Assembly (NCBI GenBank): GCA_041654355.1 | Contig: JBAZDQ010000005.1 | Span: 15,441-79,440 of the forward strand | Length of the DNA stretch: 64,000 nt | From: DMER64 sp041654355 | GTDB taxonomy: Bacteria > Bacteroidota > Bacteroidia > Bacteroidales > UBA932 | Reading direction: 5' to 3' | Shown here: positions 24,786 through 33,315 of the stretch, piece after piece | Layout: each line of letters begins with the position of its first letter | Position numbering within the stretch: position 1 is the stretch's first letter | The notes under the pieces: generated by a model | Seen by the model: only the letters and a program-made list of their open reading frames with translations | Told to the model about the DNA's origin: nothing | Databases searched by the model: none | Program-made: the position numbers and the translations under genes

Positions 24786-26549
24786 ATGCAAACAAAAACC
24801 ACCGGAAAAGTAAAAGGCATTATTGCCAATCTGGTTACCATAGAAGTTGACGGACCGGTTGCCCAAAATGAAATATGCTTCATCCATCTGGGAGACACCC
24901 GTTTGATGTCGGAAATCATTAAGGTAACGGGGAACATTGCTTCGGCCCAGGTATATGAAAGCACTCGCGGACTGCGTGTGGGAGACCATGTGACCTTTGA
25001 GGGTCATATGCTTGAAGTTCAACTGGGACCGGGCCTCTTGTCCAGTAATTACGATGGGTTACAGAACAACCTGGCCACCATGGAAGGTGTATTCCTGAAA
25101 AGAGGCGAATATACCGAACCTATTGACAGGGAAGCAAAATGGGATTTCAAACCCCTGGCAAAGCAAGGGGACACGGTAACAGCCGGAGACTGGCTGGGAG
25201 AAGTCATGGAAGGCTGGATGGTCCACAAGATCATGGTGCCTTTCGTCATGACAGATACCTATACCGTCCAGGATATCACCAAAGAAGGCTCCTACACAGT
25301 AGACCAGAAAATTGCCGTGCTCAAGGACGCAGACGGGAAAACACACGAAGTCACCATGGTGCAAAAATGGCCTGTAAAACGAGCCGTTACCGCATACAAA
25401 GAAAAACCCAGACCCTACAAAGTCCTGGAAACCGGGGTGCGAACCATAGACACCTTTAATCCCATGGCCGAGGGAGGGACCGGGTTCATCCCAGGACCGT
25501 TCGGATGCGGAAAGACTGTGCTTCAGCACGCTTTGGCAAAACAAGCCGAAGCCGACATTATTGTGATGGCCGCCTGTGGGGAGCGTGCTAACGAAGTGGT
25601 GGAAATATTTGCCGAGTTTCCCAAGCTCATAGACCCGCGCACCGGAAGGCACCTGATGGACAGGACCACCATTATCTGCAATACTTCAAACATGCCTGTT
25701 GCAGCGCGTGAAGCATCTGTCTATACAGCCATGACCATTTGTGAATATTACCGTGCCATGGGACATAAAGCGCTTTTGCTGGCCGATTCCACTTCCCGTT
25801 GGGCACAGGCATTGCGTGAAATGAGTAACCGTATGGAAGAGCTTCCCGGACAGGATGCCTTCCCTATGGACCTATCGGCCATTATTGCCAATTTTTATGC
25901 GCGTGCAGGAATCGTAAAACTGAACAATGGTCAGACAGGCTCGGTTACCTTTATAGGAACGGTATCTCCTGCCGGGGGCAACTTAAAAGAACCCGTAACC
26001 GAATCCACCCAGAAAGCAACCCGTTGTTTCTATGCCCTGTCACAGAACCGTGCGGACAGAAAACGCTATCCGGCCGTGGACCCCATGGAAAGCTATTCCA
26101 AATACCTGGAATACCCGGAGATTATGAAATACTTTTCTGAAAAGATAGGCGAAGATTGGATAAACAAGGTATGGGAAGGAAAGAATTTCGTAAGACGTGG
26201 TAAAGAAGCCTACGAGCAGATCAACATTTTGGGAGATGACGGAGTTCCCCTGGATTATCACATCAGTTACTGGAAATCGGAATTGATCGATTTCATTATC
26301 CTTCAGCAGGATGCTTTTGATGATGTAGACGCATCTACCCCAATGGAACGGCAGAAATACATGTTTTCAAAAGTTATTAATGTTTGCGACAGGAATTTTG
26401 AATTTGAAGATTTTGAAGCCTGCTCAACATATTTCAAGAAAATGATCAATATTTTCCGTCAAATGAATTATTCGGAATACGAATCCGATGATTTCAAGCG
26501 TTACGAAACCGAAATTGAAGAACTACTGGCCGAAAAGGTTCAGGCATAA
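24786..26549 (+). CDS. atpA: V-type ATP synthase catalytic subunit A
   Basis: The 587-residue catalytic subunit. The Walker A loop is GPFGCGKTVLQHALAKQ, Walker B lies around ALLLADSTSRWAQALREM, and the typical V-type non-homologous insertion is near residues 110-200 (GDTVTAGDWLGEVMEG). The ATPase ring of three A and three B subunits drives, or is driven by, ion flow through the I/K membrane part. Starts 2 bases after the DUF2764 stop. Confidence 0.97.
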   Translation: MQTKTTGKVKGIIANLVTIEVDGPVAQNEICFIHLGDTRLMSEIIKVTGNIASAQVYESTRGLRVGDHVTFEGHMLEVQLGPGLLSSNYDGLQNNLATMEGVFLKRGEYTEPIDREAKWDFKPLAKQGDTVTAGDWLGEVMEGWMVHKIMVPFVMTDTYTVQDITKEGSYTVDQKIAVLKDADGKTHEVTMVQKWPVKRAVTAYKEKPRPYKVLETGVRTIDTFNPMAEGGTGFIPGPFGCGKTVLQHALAKQAEADIIVMAACGERANEVVEIFAEFPKLIDPRTGRHLMDRTTIICNTSNMPVAAREASVYTAMTICEYYRAMGHKALLLADSTSRWAQALREMSNRMEELPGQDAFPMDLSAIIANFYARAGIVKLNNGQTGSVTFIGTVSPAGGNLKEPVTESTQKATRCFYALSQNRADRKRYPAVDPMESYSKYLEYPEIMKYFSEKIGEDWINKVWEGKNFVRRGKEAYEQINILGDDGVPLDYHISYWKSELIDFIILQQDAFDDVDASTPMERQKYMFSKVINVCDRNFEFEDFEACSTYFKKMINIFRQMNYSEYESDDFKRYETEIEELLAEKVQA

Positions 26550-26559
26550 CAATATAAAT

Positions 26560-27885
26560 ATGGCACAAGCTTTTCAACGCATATACACACGTTTAGAAGG
26601 AATTACCAAGGCAACGGTCGTTTTGAACGCACAACGCGTAACCAATGACGAACTGGCAACAGTAGACGGCCGGCTGGCCCAGGTAGTAAAGATCAACGGA
26701 GACCGAGTCACCTTACAGATATTCGGAGGCACGGAAGGGATCGCCACCAACTCGGAAGTGGTTTTCTGGGGAGAAGCCCCGTCACTCAACGTGAGTGATA
26801 ACCTGGCCGGGCGTTTTTTCAACGCCTATGGCAACCCCATTGACGGAGGTCCCCAGGTGGAAGGAGAACACCGCGAAATCGGAGGCCCCTCGGTAAATCC
26901 TTATAAAAGGAGACAGCCTTCGCAGCTCATCCCAACCGGGATCGCAGGCATCGATTTGAACAATACCCTGGTCTCGGGTCAGAAAATTCCTTTTTTTGCC
27001 GACCCTGACCAGCCATACAACCAGGTAATGGCCACCGTAGCCCTGAGAGCCGACGTAGACAAGATAATCCTGGGTGGCATGGGCCTGACCAACGACGATT
27101 ACCTGTATTTCCGCCAATCCTTTGAGAATGCAGGAAAACTTTCCAAGATCATCAGTTTTGTCAATACAACGGACGATCCTCCCGTGGAGCGGTTGCTTAT
27201 TCCTGACATGGCTCTGACAGCTGCCGAATATTTTGCCGTGGACAAAAACGAAAAAGTACTCGTTTTGCTTACGGACATGACACTTTATGCAGATGCACTG
27301 AGTATTGTCAGCAACCGTATGGACCAGATCCCTTCCAAAGATTCCATGCCCGGCTCCCTTTATTCGGACCTGGCCAAAATCTATGAAAAAGCGGTTTTGT
27401 TACCCAGCGGCGGTTCCATCACCATCATTGCCGTAACCACATTGAACGGAGGAGATATTACACACGCCATACCCGACAATACAGGTTACATTACAGAAGG
27501 ACAGCTCTTCCTGCGCCACGATTCCGATACAGGTAAAGTTATCGTAGACCCCTTCCGTTCTCTTTCACGTCTAAAACAGCTGGTTATTGGAAAGCAAACC
27601 CGTGAAGACCACAACCAGGTGATGAATACGGCCATCCGGCTTTATGCGGACGCTGCCGACGCCAAGACGAAATTGGAAAACGGTTTTGACCTGAGTGATT
27701 ACGACCTGCGTGCCCTGGATTTCGCCAAGGAATACTCCTTGCAACTTTTATCCATAGACGTAAATATAAACGTAACGGAAATGCTGGAACGGACCTGGAA
27801 ACTGTTTGCCAGGTATTTCAGCAAAGAAGAGGTCAGTATCCGTGAAGACCTGATTGATCAGTACTGGCCCAAAGGAGAAGAATAA
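26560..27885 (+). CDS. atpB: V-type ATP synthase subunit B
   Basis: The 441-residue non-catalytic nucleotide-binding subunit. It starts MAQAFQRIYTRLEGITKA at 26560; the open frame begins earlier inside subunit A. It lacks a canonical Walker A loop, as expected for B. Other signatures are NPYKRRQPSQLIPTGIAGID, LVLLTDMTLYADALSIVSNR and PSKDSMPGSLYSDLAKIYEKA. Located 10 bases after subunit A. Confidence 0.96.
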   Translation: MAQAFQRIYTRLEGITKATVVLNAQRVTNDELATVDGRLAQVVKINGDRVTLQIFGGTEGIATNSEVVFWGEAPSLNVSDNLAGRFFNAYGNPIDGGPQVEGEHREIGGPSVNPYKRRQPSQLIPTGIAGIDLNNTLVSGQKIPFFADPDQPYNQVMATVALRADVDKIILGGMGLTNDDYLYFRQSFENAGKLSKIISFVNTTDDPPVERLLIPDMALTAAEYFAVDKNEKVLVLLTDMTLYADALSIVSNRMDQIPSKDSMPGSLYSDLAKIYEKAVLLPSGGSITIIAVTTLNGGDITHAIPDNTGYITEGQLFLRHDSDTGKVIVDPFRSLSRLKQLVIGKQTREDHNQVMNTAIRLYADAADAKTKLENGFDLSDYDLRALDFAKEYSLQLLSIDVNINVTEMLERTWKLFARYFSKEEVSIREDLIDQYWPKGEE

Positions 27886-27896
27886 ATATTATCAGT

Positions 27897-28499
27897 ATGG
27901 CCATTAAATACCAGTTTAATAAAACGTCGCTGACTGCCCTGGGAAAACAGCTCAAGATAAGGCAGAAAGCACTCCCCACGCTAAAAAACAAGGAAAGTGC
28001 CCTGCGTGCGGAGGTAAAACGTGCCAAACAACGATCGGACGAGTTGTTGGAAGAACTGGACAAGACCTTATCTTCATACAGGAATATGGCAGCCCTGTGG
28101 AATGAATTCACACCGGGGCTGATAACCGTAAAAGACGTGGAACTGGAAATCGTCAAGATTGCCGGCATTAAAACTCCCGCTCTTAAGGAAGTTATTTTTG
28201 AGGTGCAGCCTTTTTCACTGTTCTCACAACCTCAATGGTATACCCAGGGTATACAGATCCTGAAAGATCTGGCCCAGATAGGCATTGAAAGCGAAATATT
28301 TCTGGAGAAAAAGAATTTACTGGATTTTGCGCGTAAGAAAACCACCCAAAAAGTAAACCTGTACGAAAAAGTACAGATACCGGGATACCAGGAAGCTATT
28401 CGTAAGATCAAACGGTTCATGGAAGATGAGGAAACACTGTCCAAAGCCAGTCAGAAGATCGTAAAAACACGCCATCAGGAACAGGAGGAGGAACAATGA
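27897..28499 (+). CDS. atpD: V-type ATP synthase subunit D
   Basis: The 200-residue central-stalk rotor subunit: an antiparallel coiled coil with N-terminal (KYQFNKTSLTALGKQLKIR) and C-terminal (YQEAIRKIKRFMEDEETLSK) helices typical of the family. The stop overlaps the start of subunit I as ATGA, so the two are coupled. No subunit F gene is seen beside it. Confidence 0.92.
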   Translation: MAIKYQFNKTSLTALGKQLKIRQKALPTLKNKESALRAEVKRAKQRSDELLEELDKTLSSYRNMAALWNEFTPGLITVKDVELEIVKIAGIKTPALKEVIFEVQPFSLFSQPQWYTQGIQILKDLAQIGIESEIFLEKKNLLDFARKKTTQKVNLYEKVQIPGYQEAIRKIKRFMEDEETLSKASQKIVKTRHQEQEEEQ

Positions 28500-30307
28500 T
28501 AACCCGGATGACAAAATATTCTTTTGTTTTGCTCAGTGAGCAAACTCAGGAATTCCTGCAAAAGCTACAGGATTTGGGTATGGTAGATATTAACCGCCAG
28601 GAAAAACCCGTAGATGAGCATTCCAAAGAAATTACCAATCAGCTTGTCCGGATAAACCAAACTGTTACCCGCCTGAAACAGGTTGCCAAAGAAAAGATCC
28701 AAAAAGAAGTTGTGCCTTTTGAGGGTGACGCATCTACCCTGCTGGATGAGACTACCCGGTTATTTTCACAAAAGGAGGCTTTACACAATGATATCAACGT
28801 TCTTAACGAGCAGATCAAACAGGCTGAGCCTTGGGGTTCATTTACACAAGAAGATCTGGACAGGCTCCGCGATATGGGATTTACCATTCATGCCTATGTG
28901 CAGCCGGTTAAAAGACTGAATCCCTCACTGGAGAAGGACTACCCGCTCTACGTGGTAAACCGGGCAGACGGACAAGCCTATTTTATAGTTCTGGAGGTTG
29001 AGGGAGAAACTTATGATTTCCCGGGTAATGAAATCACATTCCCGTCCGTATCATACGACAAATTGCAGGAAAGGCTCCGGGAAAAGGAAGCCGCCCTGGC
29101 ATCATGTATATCCCGGCTGGAGGCATTGTCGGATCACACCGATCTGTTAAAAGATCATGCAGCCGTGATCTCTTCGCATCTGGACCTGTACCTGGCCAAT
29201 GCATCTGCCCGTAAAGAAGTGGAAGACCATGTGGATCTGCTGACGGGTTTTGTGCCTTCTGAAAAAACAAAAGAACTGGAAGCCTTTCTGAACTCCGAGA
29301 GTTTATACTATATAAACGCTCCTGCAGAAAGTGAAGACAATCCCCCCATCAAGCTGAAAAACAATTGGTATACCCGATTGTTCGAACCCATTGGGGATTT
29401 GTATATGCTTCCCCGGTACGATGAATTGGACCTGACTCCCTACTTTGCTCCTTTTTATATGCTTTTCTTCGGATTCTGCCTGGGAGACATGGGATACGGC
29501 CTGGTGTTCATGATATTGGGACTGTTGGGAAAACGGTTCCTTCCAAAAATGAAAGGATACCTGAACCTGATATTTTTCCTGGGACTGGGATCTTTTGTGA
29601 TGGCCGCTTTTCCCGGTATATTTTTCGGAGTGAAGGTTGCCGATATAATACCCTCTGTGAGAGAGAACAATACATTTTTGTTTAACTTCTCGGACATGAA
29701 AATGTTCTGGTTTGCCATCCTCTTTGGATTGTTCCAGATTGTTTTCGCTCGCATTCTTACAGGGATCGATTCCTTCATTCGCAAGGGATGGCAGCACGGC
29801 ATGGCTCCCTTTGGATGGGCAATACTTATAGTATGGTGTACCATTGCTTATGCCTCTATGGAAGTGCCTTCAATGGCATTGCCAAAAACCGTATCGCTTA
29901 CTATGATAATTGTGAGTGTTGCATTGATCCTTTTTTTCTCCAAACCCGAAGGACCCATTTACAAAAGACTGGGAAAAGGCCTGTGGGCCATGTACGATAT
30001 AACCGGCGTTTTCGGAGATATGCTGTCCTACATTCGTCTCTTTGGACTCGGTACGGCAGGAGCTATACTTGGAATGGTATTTAATTCAATAGCCATGAGT
30101 CTGTCCGGTGTCCCTTACGTAGGATGGCTGCTCACGATCATAATGCTCCTTTTTGGACATACGCTGGTATTGGCACTCAATTCACTTGGAGCCTTTGTGC
30201 ATCCCATGCGTCTGACATTCGTGGAATTTTACAAGAATGCCGGGTTTACAGGCGGAGGACGCGGATACAAACCCCTTAGATCCATATCAAATAATAAAGA
30301 ACAATAG
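28496..30307 (+). CDS. atpI: V-type ATP synthase subunit I
   Basis: A 603-residue protein (equivalent of eukaryotic subunit a). The first 310 residues are cytoplasmic and coiled-coil-rich; the C-terminal half has about seven or eight membrane segments, starting near LTPYFAPFYMLFFGFCLGDMG. The segment SYIRLFGLGTAGAILGMVFN carries the conserved Arg that faces the rotor glutamate and the ion path. The start is ATG 28496 (MITRMTKYSF), with a second ATG at 28508 also possible. Confidence 0.95.
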   Translation: MITRMTKYSFVLLSEQTQEFLQKLQDLGMVDINRQEKPVDEHSKEITNQLVRINQTVTRLKQVAKEKIQKEVVPFEGDASTLLDETTRLFSQKEALHNDINVLNEQIKQAEPWGSFTQEDLDRLRDMGFTIHAYVQPVKRLNPSLEKDYPLYVVNRADGQAYFIVLEVEGETYDFPGNEITFPSVSYDKLQERLREKEAALASCISRLEALSDHTDLLKDHAAVISSHLDLYLANASARKEVEDHVDLLTGFVPSEKTKELEAFLNSESLYYINAPAESEDNPPIKLKNNWYTRLFEPIGDLYMLPRYDELDLTPYFAPFYMLFFGFCLGDMGYGLVFMILGLLGKRFLPKMKGYLNLIFFLGLGSFVMAAFPGIFFGVKVADIIPSVRENNTFLFNFSDMKMFWFAILFGLFQIVFARILTGIDSFIRKGWQHGMAPFGWAILIVWCTIAYASMEVPSMALPKTVSLTMIIVSVALILFFSKPEGPIYKRLGKGLWAMYDITGVFGDMLSYIRLFGLGTAGAILGMVFNSIAMSLSGVPYVGWLLTIIMLLFGHTLVLALNSLGAFVHPMRLTFVEFYKNAGFTGGGRGYKPLRSISNNKEQ

Positions 30308-30337
30308 AAAATTTAATAAACAATTAACCAATTAATT

Positions 30338-30796
30338 ATGAACACATTACCTTTAATTTTAGCCTATATCGGTTTGGCTTTTATGTTGGGTCTTGCCGGA
30401 ATCGGAAGCGCTATAGGCGTGACCATCGCAGGAAATGCCACTGTGGGAGCTCTTAAGAAAAATCCCAACATATTCGGATCTGCTATGATCCTGAGCGCTA
30501 TGCCTTCAACTCAGGGTCTTTACGGATTTGCCGGATTCTTTTTGAATTTGGGTGCCGTAACCGAACTGGGTGATGCCCTTACCCTGGGACAGGGTCTGGC
30601 CGTTTTTGCAGTAGGGCTGGCCATGGGCTTTGTAGGTCTCTTTTCCGCTATAAAACAGGCTTCCATCTCGGCAAACGGAATTGTTGAGATGAGTAACGGA
30701 CATAATGTATTCAGCAGCACTCTGGTTTTAGCCGTATTCCCGGAGTTATACGCAATTCTGGCTTTTGCCTCGTGCTTCCTGGCAATGCCCAGCTAA
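30338..30796 (+). CDS. atpK: V-type ATP synthase subunit K (Na+-type ion-binding rotor)
   Basis: The 152-residue proteolipid has four membrane helices in two hairpins. The sequence SAMPSTQGLYGF places Thr58 and Gln59, FSAIKQAS gives Gln107, and AVFPELYAIL gives the carboxylate Glu136. This set resembles the Na+ ligands of the Enterococcus hirae NtpK ring, so Na+ coupling is likely. The first hairpin has no glutamate, as in four-helix V-type K subunits. Last gene of the V-ATPase set. Confidence 0.95.
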   Translation: MNTLPLILAYIGLAFMLGLAGIGSAIGVTIAGNATVGALKKNPNIFGSAMILSAMPSTQGLYGFAGFFLNLGAVTELGDALTLGQGLAVFAVGLAMGFVGLFSAIKQASISANGIVEMSNGHNVFSSTLVLAVFPELYAILAFASCFLAMPS

Positions 30797-30799
30797 GCC

Positions 30800-32194
30800 A
30801 TGAGTCTTATTAAATCGATTTCCGGAATTAGGGGTACTATCGGCGGTTTGCCGGGAGTATCCCTTTCTCCTTTGGATATAGTGCTCTTTACAGCCGGTTA
30901 TGCCCAACTGATCCGGGAATCTTATCCGGGTCGGTCAAATAATGTTGTTGTGGGCCGGGATGCGCGCATTTCCGGAGATATGGTCCGTCAATTGGTCTGC
31001 GGTACATTACGTGCCTGTGGAATGAACGTAACGGACATCGGGATGTCAAGTACTCCGACAACGGAGATGGCAGTTGTCTTTTCCGGTGCATCCGGGGGTA
31101 TCATTCTGACTGCCAGTCACAATCCGCGCGAGTGGAATGCCCTGAAATTATTGGGGCCTGAAGGCGAATTTTTGAATGCCGAGGAGGGAAAACGTCTGTT
31201 GGAGATCGTTGCCCAAAACCGGTTTGATTTTGCCGGAGTGGATTTTCTTGGTTCTTATGAACAGGTAAATTTTACTTCAAAACATATTGAAGCCGTTCTG
31301 AACCATCCCCTGGTAGATGTAGAAGCCATTTACCGTGCAGGATTCAGCGTTGTTGTTGACGGGATCAATTCAGTAGGCGGACTTGTCATGCCTGAACTGT
31401 TGGAAGCCCTGGGTGTGACGTGTCACAAAGTTCACTGTGAACCGCACGGGAATTTTGCCCACAATCCTGAGCCGTTACCTGCACATCTGACTGACCTTTC
31501 TTCTGAGGTTGTTTCCCAAAAAGCCTCCCTGGGAATATCGGTCGACCCGGATGTAGACCGCCTTGCAATTGTTTGCGAAGACGGCACCATGTTTGGGGAA
31601 GAATACACTCTGGTAGCCTGTGCCGATTACGTATTACAAAAGTATACGGAAGAAAATCCCGGAGAAAGGGTCCATACCGTATCCAACTTGTCTTCCACCA
31701 GGGCTCTGAAAGATGTTACCCAACGGTATAAAGGCACCTACACGGCGGCTGCCGTAGGAGAAGTCAATGTGGTTGAAGAAATGAAACGTACCCTTAGTAT
31801 CATAGGCGGAGAAGGGAACGGCGGAGTTATTCTGCCCTCGCTTCATTACGGCCGGGATGCCCTTATCGGGACTGCTCTTTTCCTTTCTTACCTGGCCTCA
31901 AGAAATATACATGCTTCTGCCTTAAGAGACTCCTATCCCCGTTACTACATGAGCAAAAACCGAGTGGAAGTAAAAGAGGATATTCCTTTGGGATCCCTGT
32001 TCCAAAAGATCCGGGATGCTTATCCCAAAGCAGTGGTAAACAATACTGACGGATTGCGTCTGGATTTTGAAGATGAAAAGAAATGGGTTTGCCTGCGCAA
32101 ATCCAATACCGAACCAATTGTGCGCATCTATTCGGAAGCACCTGACAAAGCCGAGGCAGAAGCATTGGCTCACGAAATCATGGCTTTCCTGTGA
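30800..32194 (+). CDS. phosphohexomutase (phosphoglucosamine mutase / phosphomannomutase family)
   Basis: A 464-residue alpha-D-phosphohexomutase. It begins MSLIKSISGIRGTIGGLPG. The phosphoserine loop is LTASHNPREWNALKLLG, metal binding is ISVDPDVDRLAIVCEDG, the sugar loop is GGEGNGGVILP and the phosphate loop is RKSNTEPIVRIYSEA. GlmM makes glucosamine-1-phosphate for cell-wall precursors, and this is the most likely role, but the family cannot be split from phosphomannomutase by eye. It starts 3 bases after subunit K and probably ends this transcript. Confidence 0.9.
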   Translation: MSLIKSISGIRGTIGGLPGVSLSPLDIVLFTAGYAQLIRESYPGRSNNVVVGRDARISGDMVRQLVCGTLRACGMNVTDIGMSSTPTTEMAVVFSGASGGIILTASHNPREWNALKLLGPEGEFLNAEEGKRLLEIVAQNRFDFAGVDFLGSYEQVNFTSKHIEAVLNHPLVDVEAIYRAGFSVVVDGINSVGGLVMPELLEALGVTCHKVHCEPHGNFAHNPEPLPAHLTDLSSEVVSQKASLGISVDPDVDRLAIVCEDGTMFGEEYTLVACADYVLQKYTEENPGERVHTVSNLSSTRALKDVTQRYKGTYTAAAVGEVNVVEEMKRTLSIIGGEGNGGVILPSLHYGRDALIGTALFLSYLASRNIHASALRDSYPRYYMSKNRVEVKEDIPLGSLFQKIRDAYPKAVVNNTDGLRLDFEDEKKWVCLRKSNTEPIVRIYSEAPDKAEAEALAHEIMAFL

Positions 32195-32201
32195 TTATTT
32201 A

Positions 32202-32232
32202 TTTGGCCGAGCCGAAAAAATGTGTACCTTTG
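32202..32232 (+). promoter_or_regulatory. consensus promoter for rpmE2
   Basis: TTTG (32202-32205), 19 bases, TACCTTTG (32225-32232): both boxes and spacing match the Bacteroidetes consensus. Transcription would start near 32239, about 32 bases before the ATG at 32271. Confidence 0.75.
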
Positions 32233-32270
32233 CAGCCCGTTTGCAAGAAAAAAAATAAACTTTACATACA

Positions 32271-32522
32271 ATGAAACAAGGAATACACCCCGACACCTAC
32301 AGACTGGTTGCTTTTAAAGATATGTCCAACGACCATGTATTCATTACACGTTCCTGTGTCAATACAAAAGAGACTCTTTCCGTGGACGGAATTGAATACC
32401 CATTGTACAAACTTGAGATTTCAAACACGTCTCATCCCTTCTACACAGGAAAGATGAAGCTGGTGGATACAGCCGGACGTGTGGATAAATTCAGAAGCCG
32501 TTATGGTGACCGGAAAAAATAA
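32271..32522 (+). CDS. rpmE2: 50S ribosomal protein L31 type B
   Basis: The 83-residue L31 of type B: MKQGIHPDTYRLVAFKDMSN, TRSCVNTKETLSVDG and SHPFYTGKMKLVDTAGRVDK. It lacks the zinc-binding CxxC of type A, as expected. Preceded by a consensus promoter and followed by an intrinsic terminator hairpin (32543-32572) that lies inside the start of the next gene. Confidence 0.96.
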   Translation: MKQGIHPDTYRLVAFKDMSNDHVFITRSCVNTKETLSVDGIEYPLYKLEISNTSHPFYTGKMKLVDTAGRVDKFRSRYGDRKK

Positions 32523-33315
32523 TCCAAAACCCGTCAATACAGAAAGCTGTCCCCGACCGGACGGCTTTTTTTCTGTAAGCCCGGCTCCTTATATAGAAAC
32601 ATCGGACGGTTCACTGACCCTGATGAGTTCCTGTGGGGAGACTTACCATTCTACCGGCGGGGCCGTGGAGGAATCACAACATGTATATATAGAATCCGGG
32701 TTGCGGTATTACCTGGAAGAAAGGGAAAAAGCGGGCCTGGTACCGGCAGTTGTTCACATTTTTGAATTGGGATTGGGAACCGGTCTTAATGCCCTGCTAA
32801 CTTACCGGGAAATGTTCCGGGAAAAATTTCCGGCATCGGTGCATATCTTTTACAGTGCTGTGGAAATGAATCCTTTGGAAGCCGTTATATGGGAAAAACT
32901 GGATTACGCCCGATCTGAAAAAGAGAACGATTTTTTCAGAAAAATGCACATGGGCCCCTGGAATGAGCCGTTCGTACCCGCTCCCGGTTTTACATTGATC
33001 AAACTGAAGAAAAATTATTTGAATCTCATTATTAATGATCTCATTGACGTTGTTTATTACGATGCATTCTCTCCTGCCGTCCAACCTGAACTTTGGACAT
33101 CCGCGGCCTTAGGACAGTTGTTGCCGGCACTTACCGCAAATGGGATACTGACCACCTATTCATGCAAAGGGTCTTTCAAACAAGTATTGCGTGATTGGGG
33201 ATTTTCCTTACAAAAGCTTCCCGGTACAGGAAAGAAACGTCATATTCTGAGGGCTGTTTACGGCTCGCACAACTCTTTGATCACGGGCGTAAGCAATGCT
33301 TCCATGTCAAAATAA
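32503..33315 (+). CDS. MnmD-like tRNA methylaminomethyl-2-thiouridine methyltransferase
   Basis: Members methylate nm5(s2)U34 in tRNA to give mnm5(s2)U, using SAM. The SAM motif is VVHIFELGLGTGLNALLTYR; NYLNLIINDLIDVVYYDAFSPAVQPELWT and LTTYSCKGSFKQVLRDWGF are also typical. The conserved region begins near YIETSDGSLTL and YHSTGGAVEESQHVY. The ATG at 32503 overlaps rpmE2 by 20 bases and adds about 30 poorly conserved residues, and a terminator-like hairpin falls inside them, so the real start may be elsewhere. No oxidase (FAD) domain, so it is MnmD, not MnmC. Its 3' end overlaps the SGNH gene on the other strand by 58 bases. Confidence 0.8.
   Translation: MVTGKNNPKPVNTESCPRPDGFFSVSPAPYIETSDGSLTLMSSCGETYHSTGGAVEESQHVYIESGLRYYLEEREKAGLVPAVVHIFELGLGTGLNALLTYREMFREKFPASVHIFYSAVEMNPLEAVIWEKLDYARSEKENDFFRKMHMGPWNEPFVPAPGFTLIKLKKNYLNLIINDLIDVVYYDAFSPAVQPELWTSAALGQLLPALTANGILTTYSCKGSFKQVLRDWGFSLQKLPGTGKKRHILRAVYGSHNSLITGVSNASMSK
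32543..32572 (+). terminator. intrinsic terminator (attenuator-like) after rpmE2, inside the mnmD 5' region
   Basis: The inverted repeat AGCTGTCC / GGACGGCT (32545-32552 and 32559-32566) with a 6-base loop, extended by A-T pairs, is followed by a run of seven T (32566-32572). It lies 23 bases after the rpmE2 stop, where a terminator for that gene would be expected, but it is also coding for MnmD if the ATG at 32503 is used. Confidence 0.6.
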
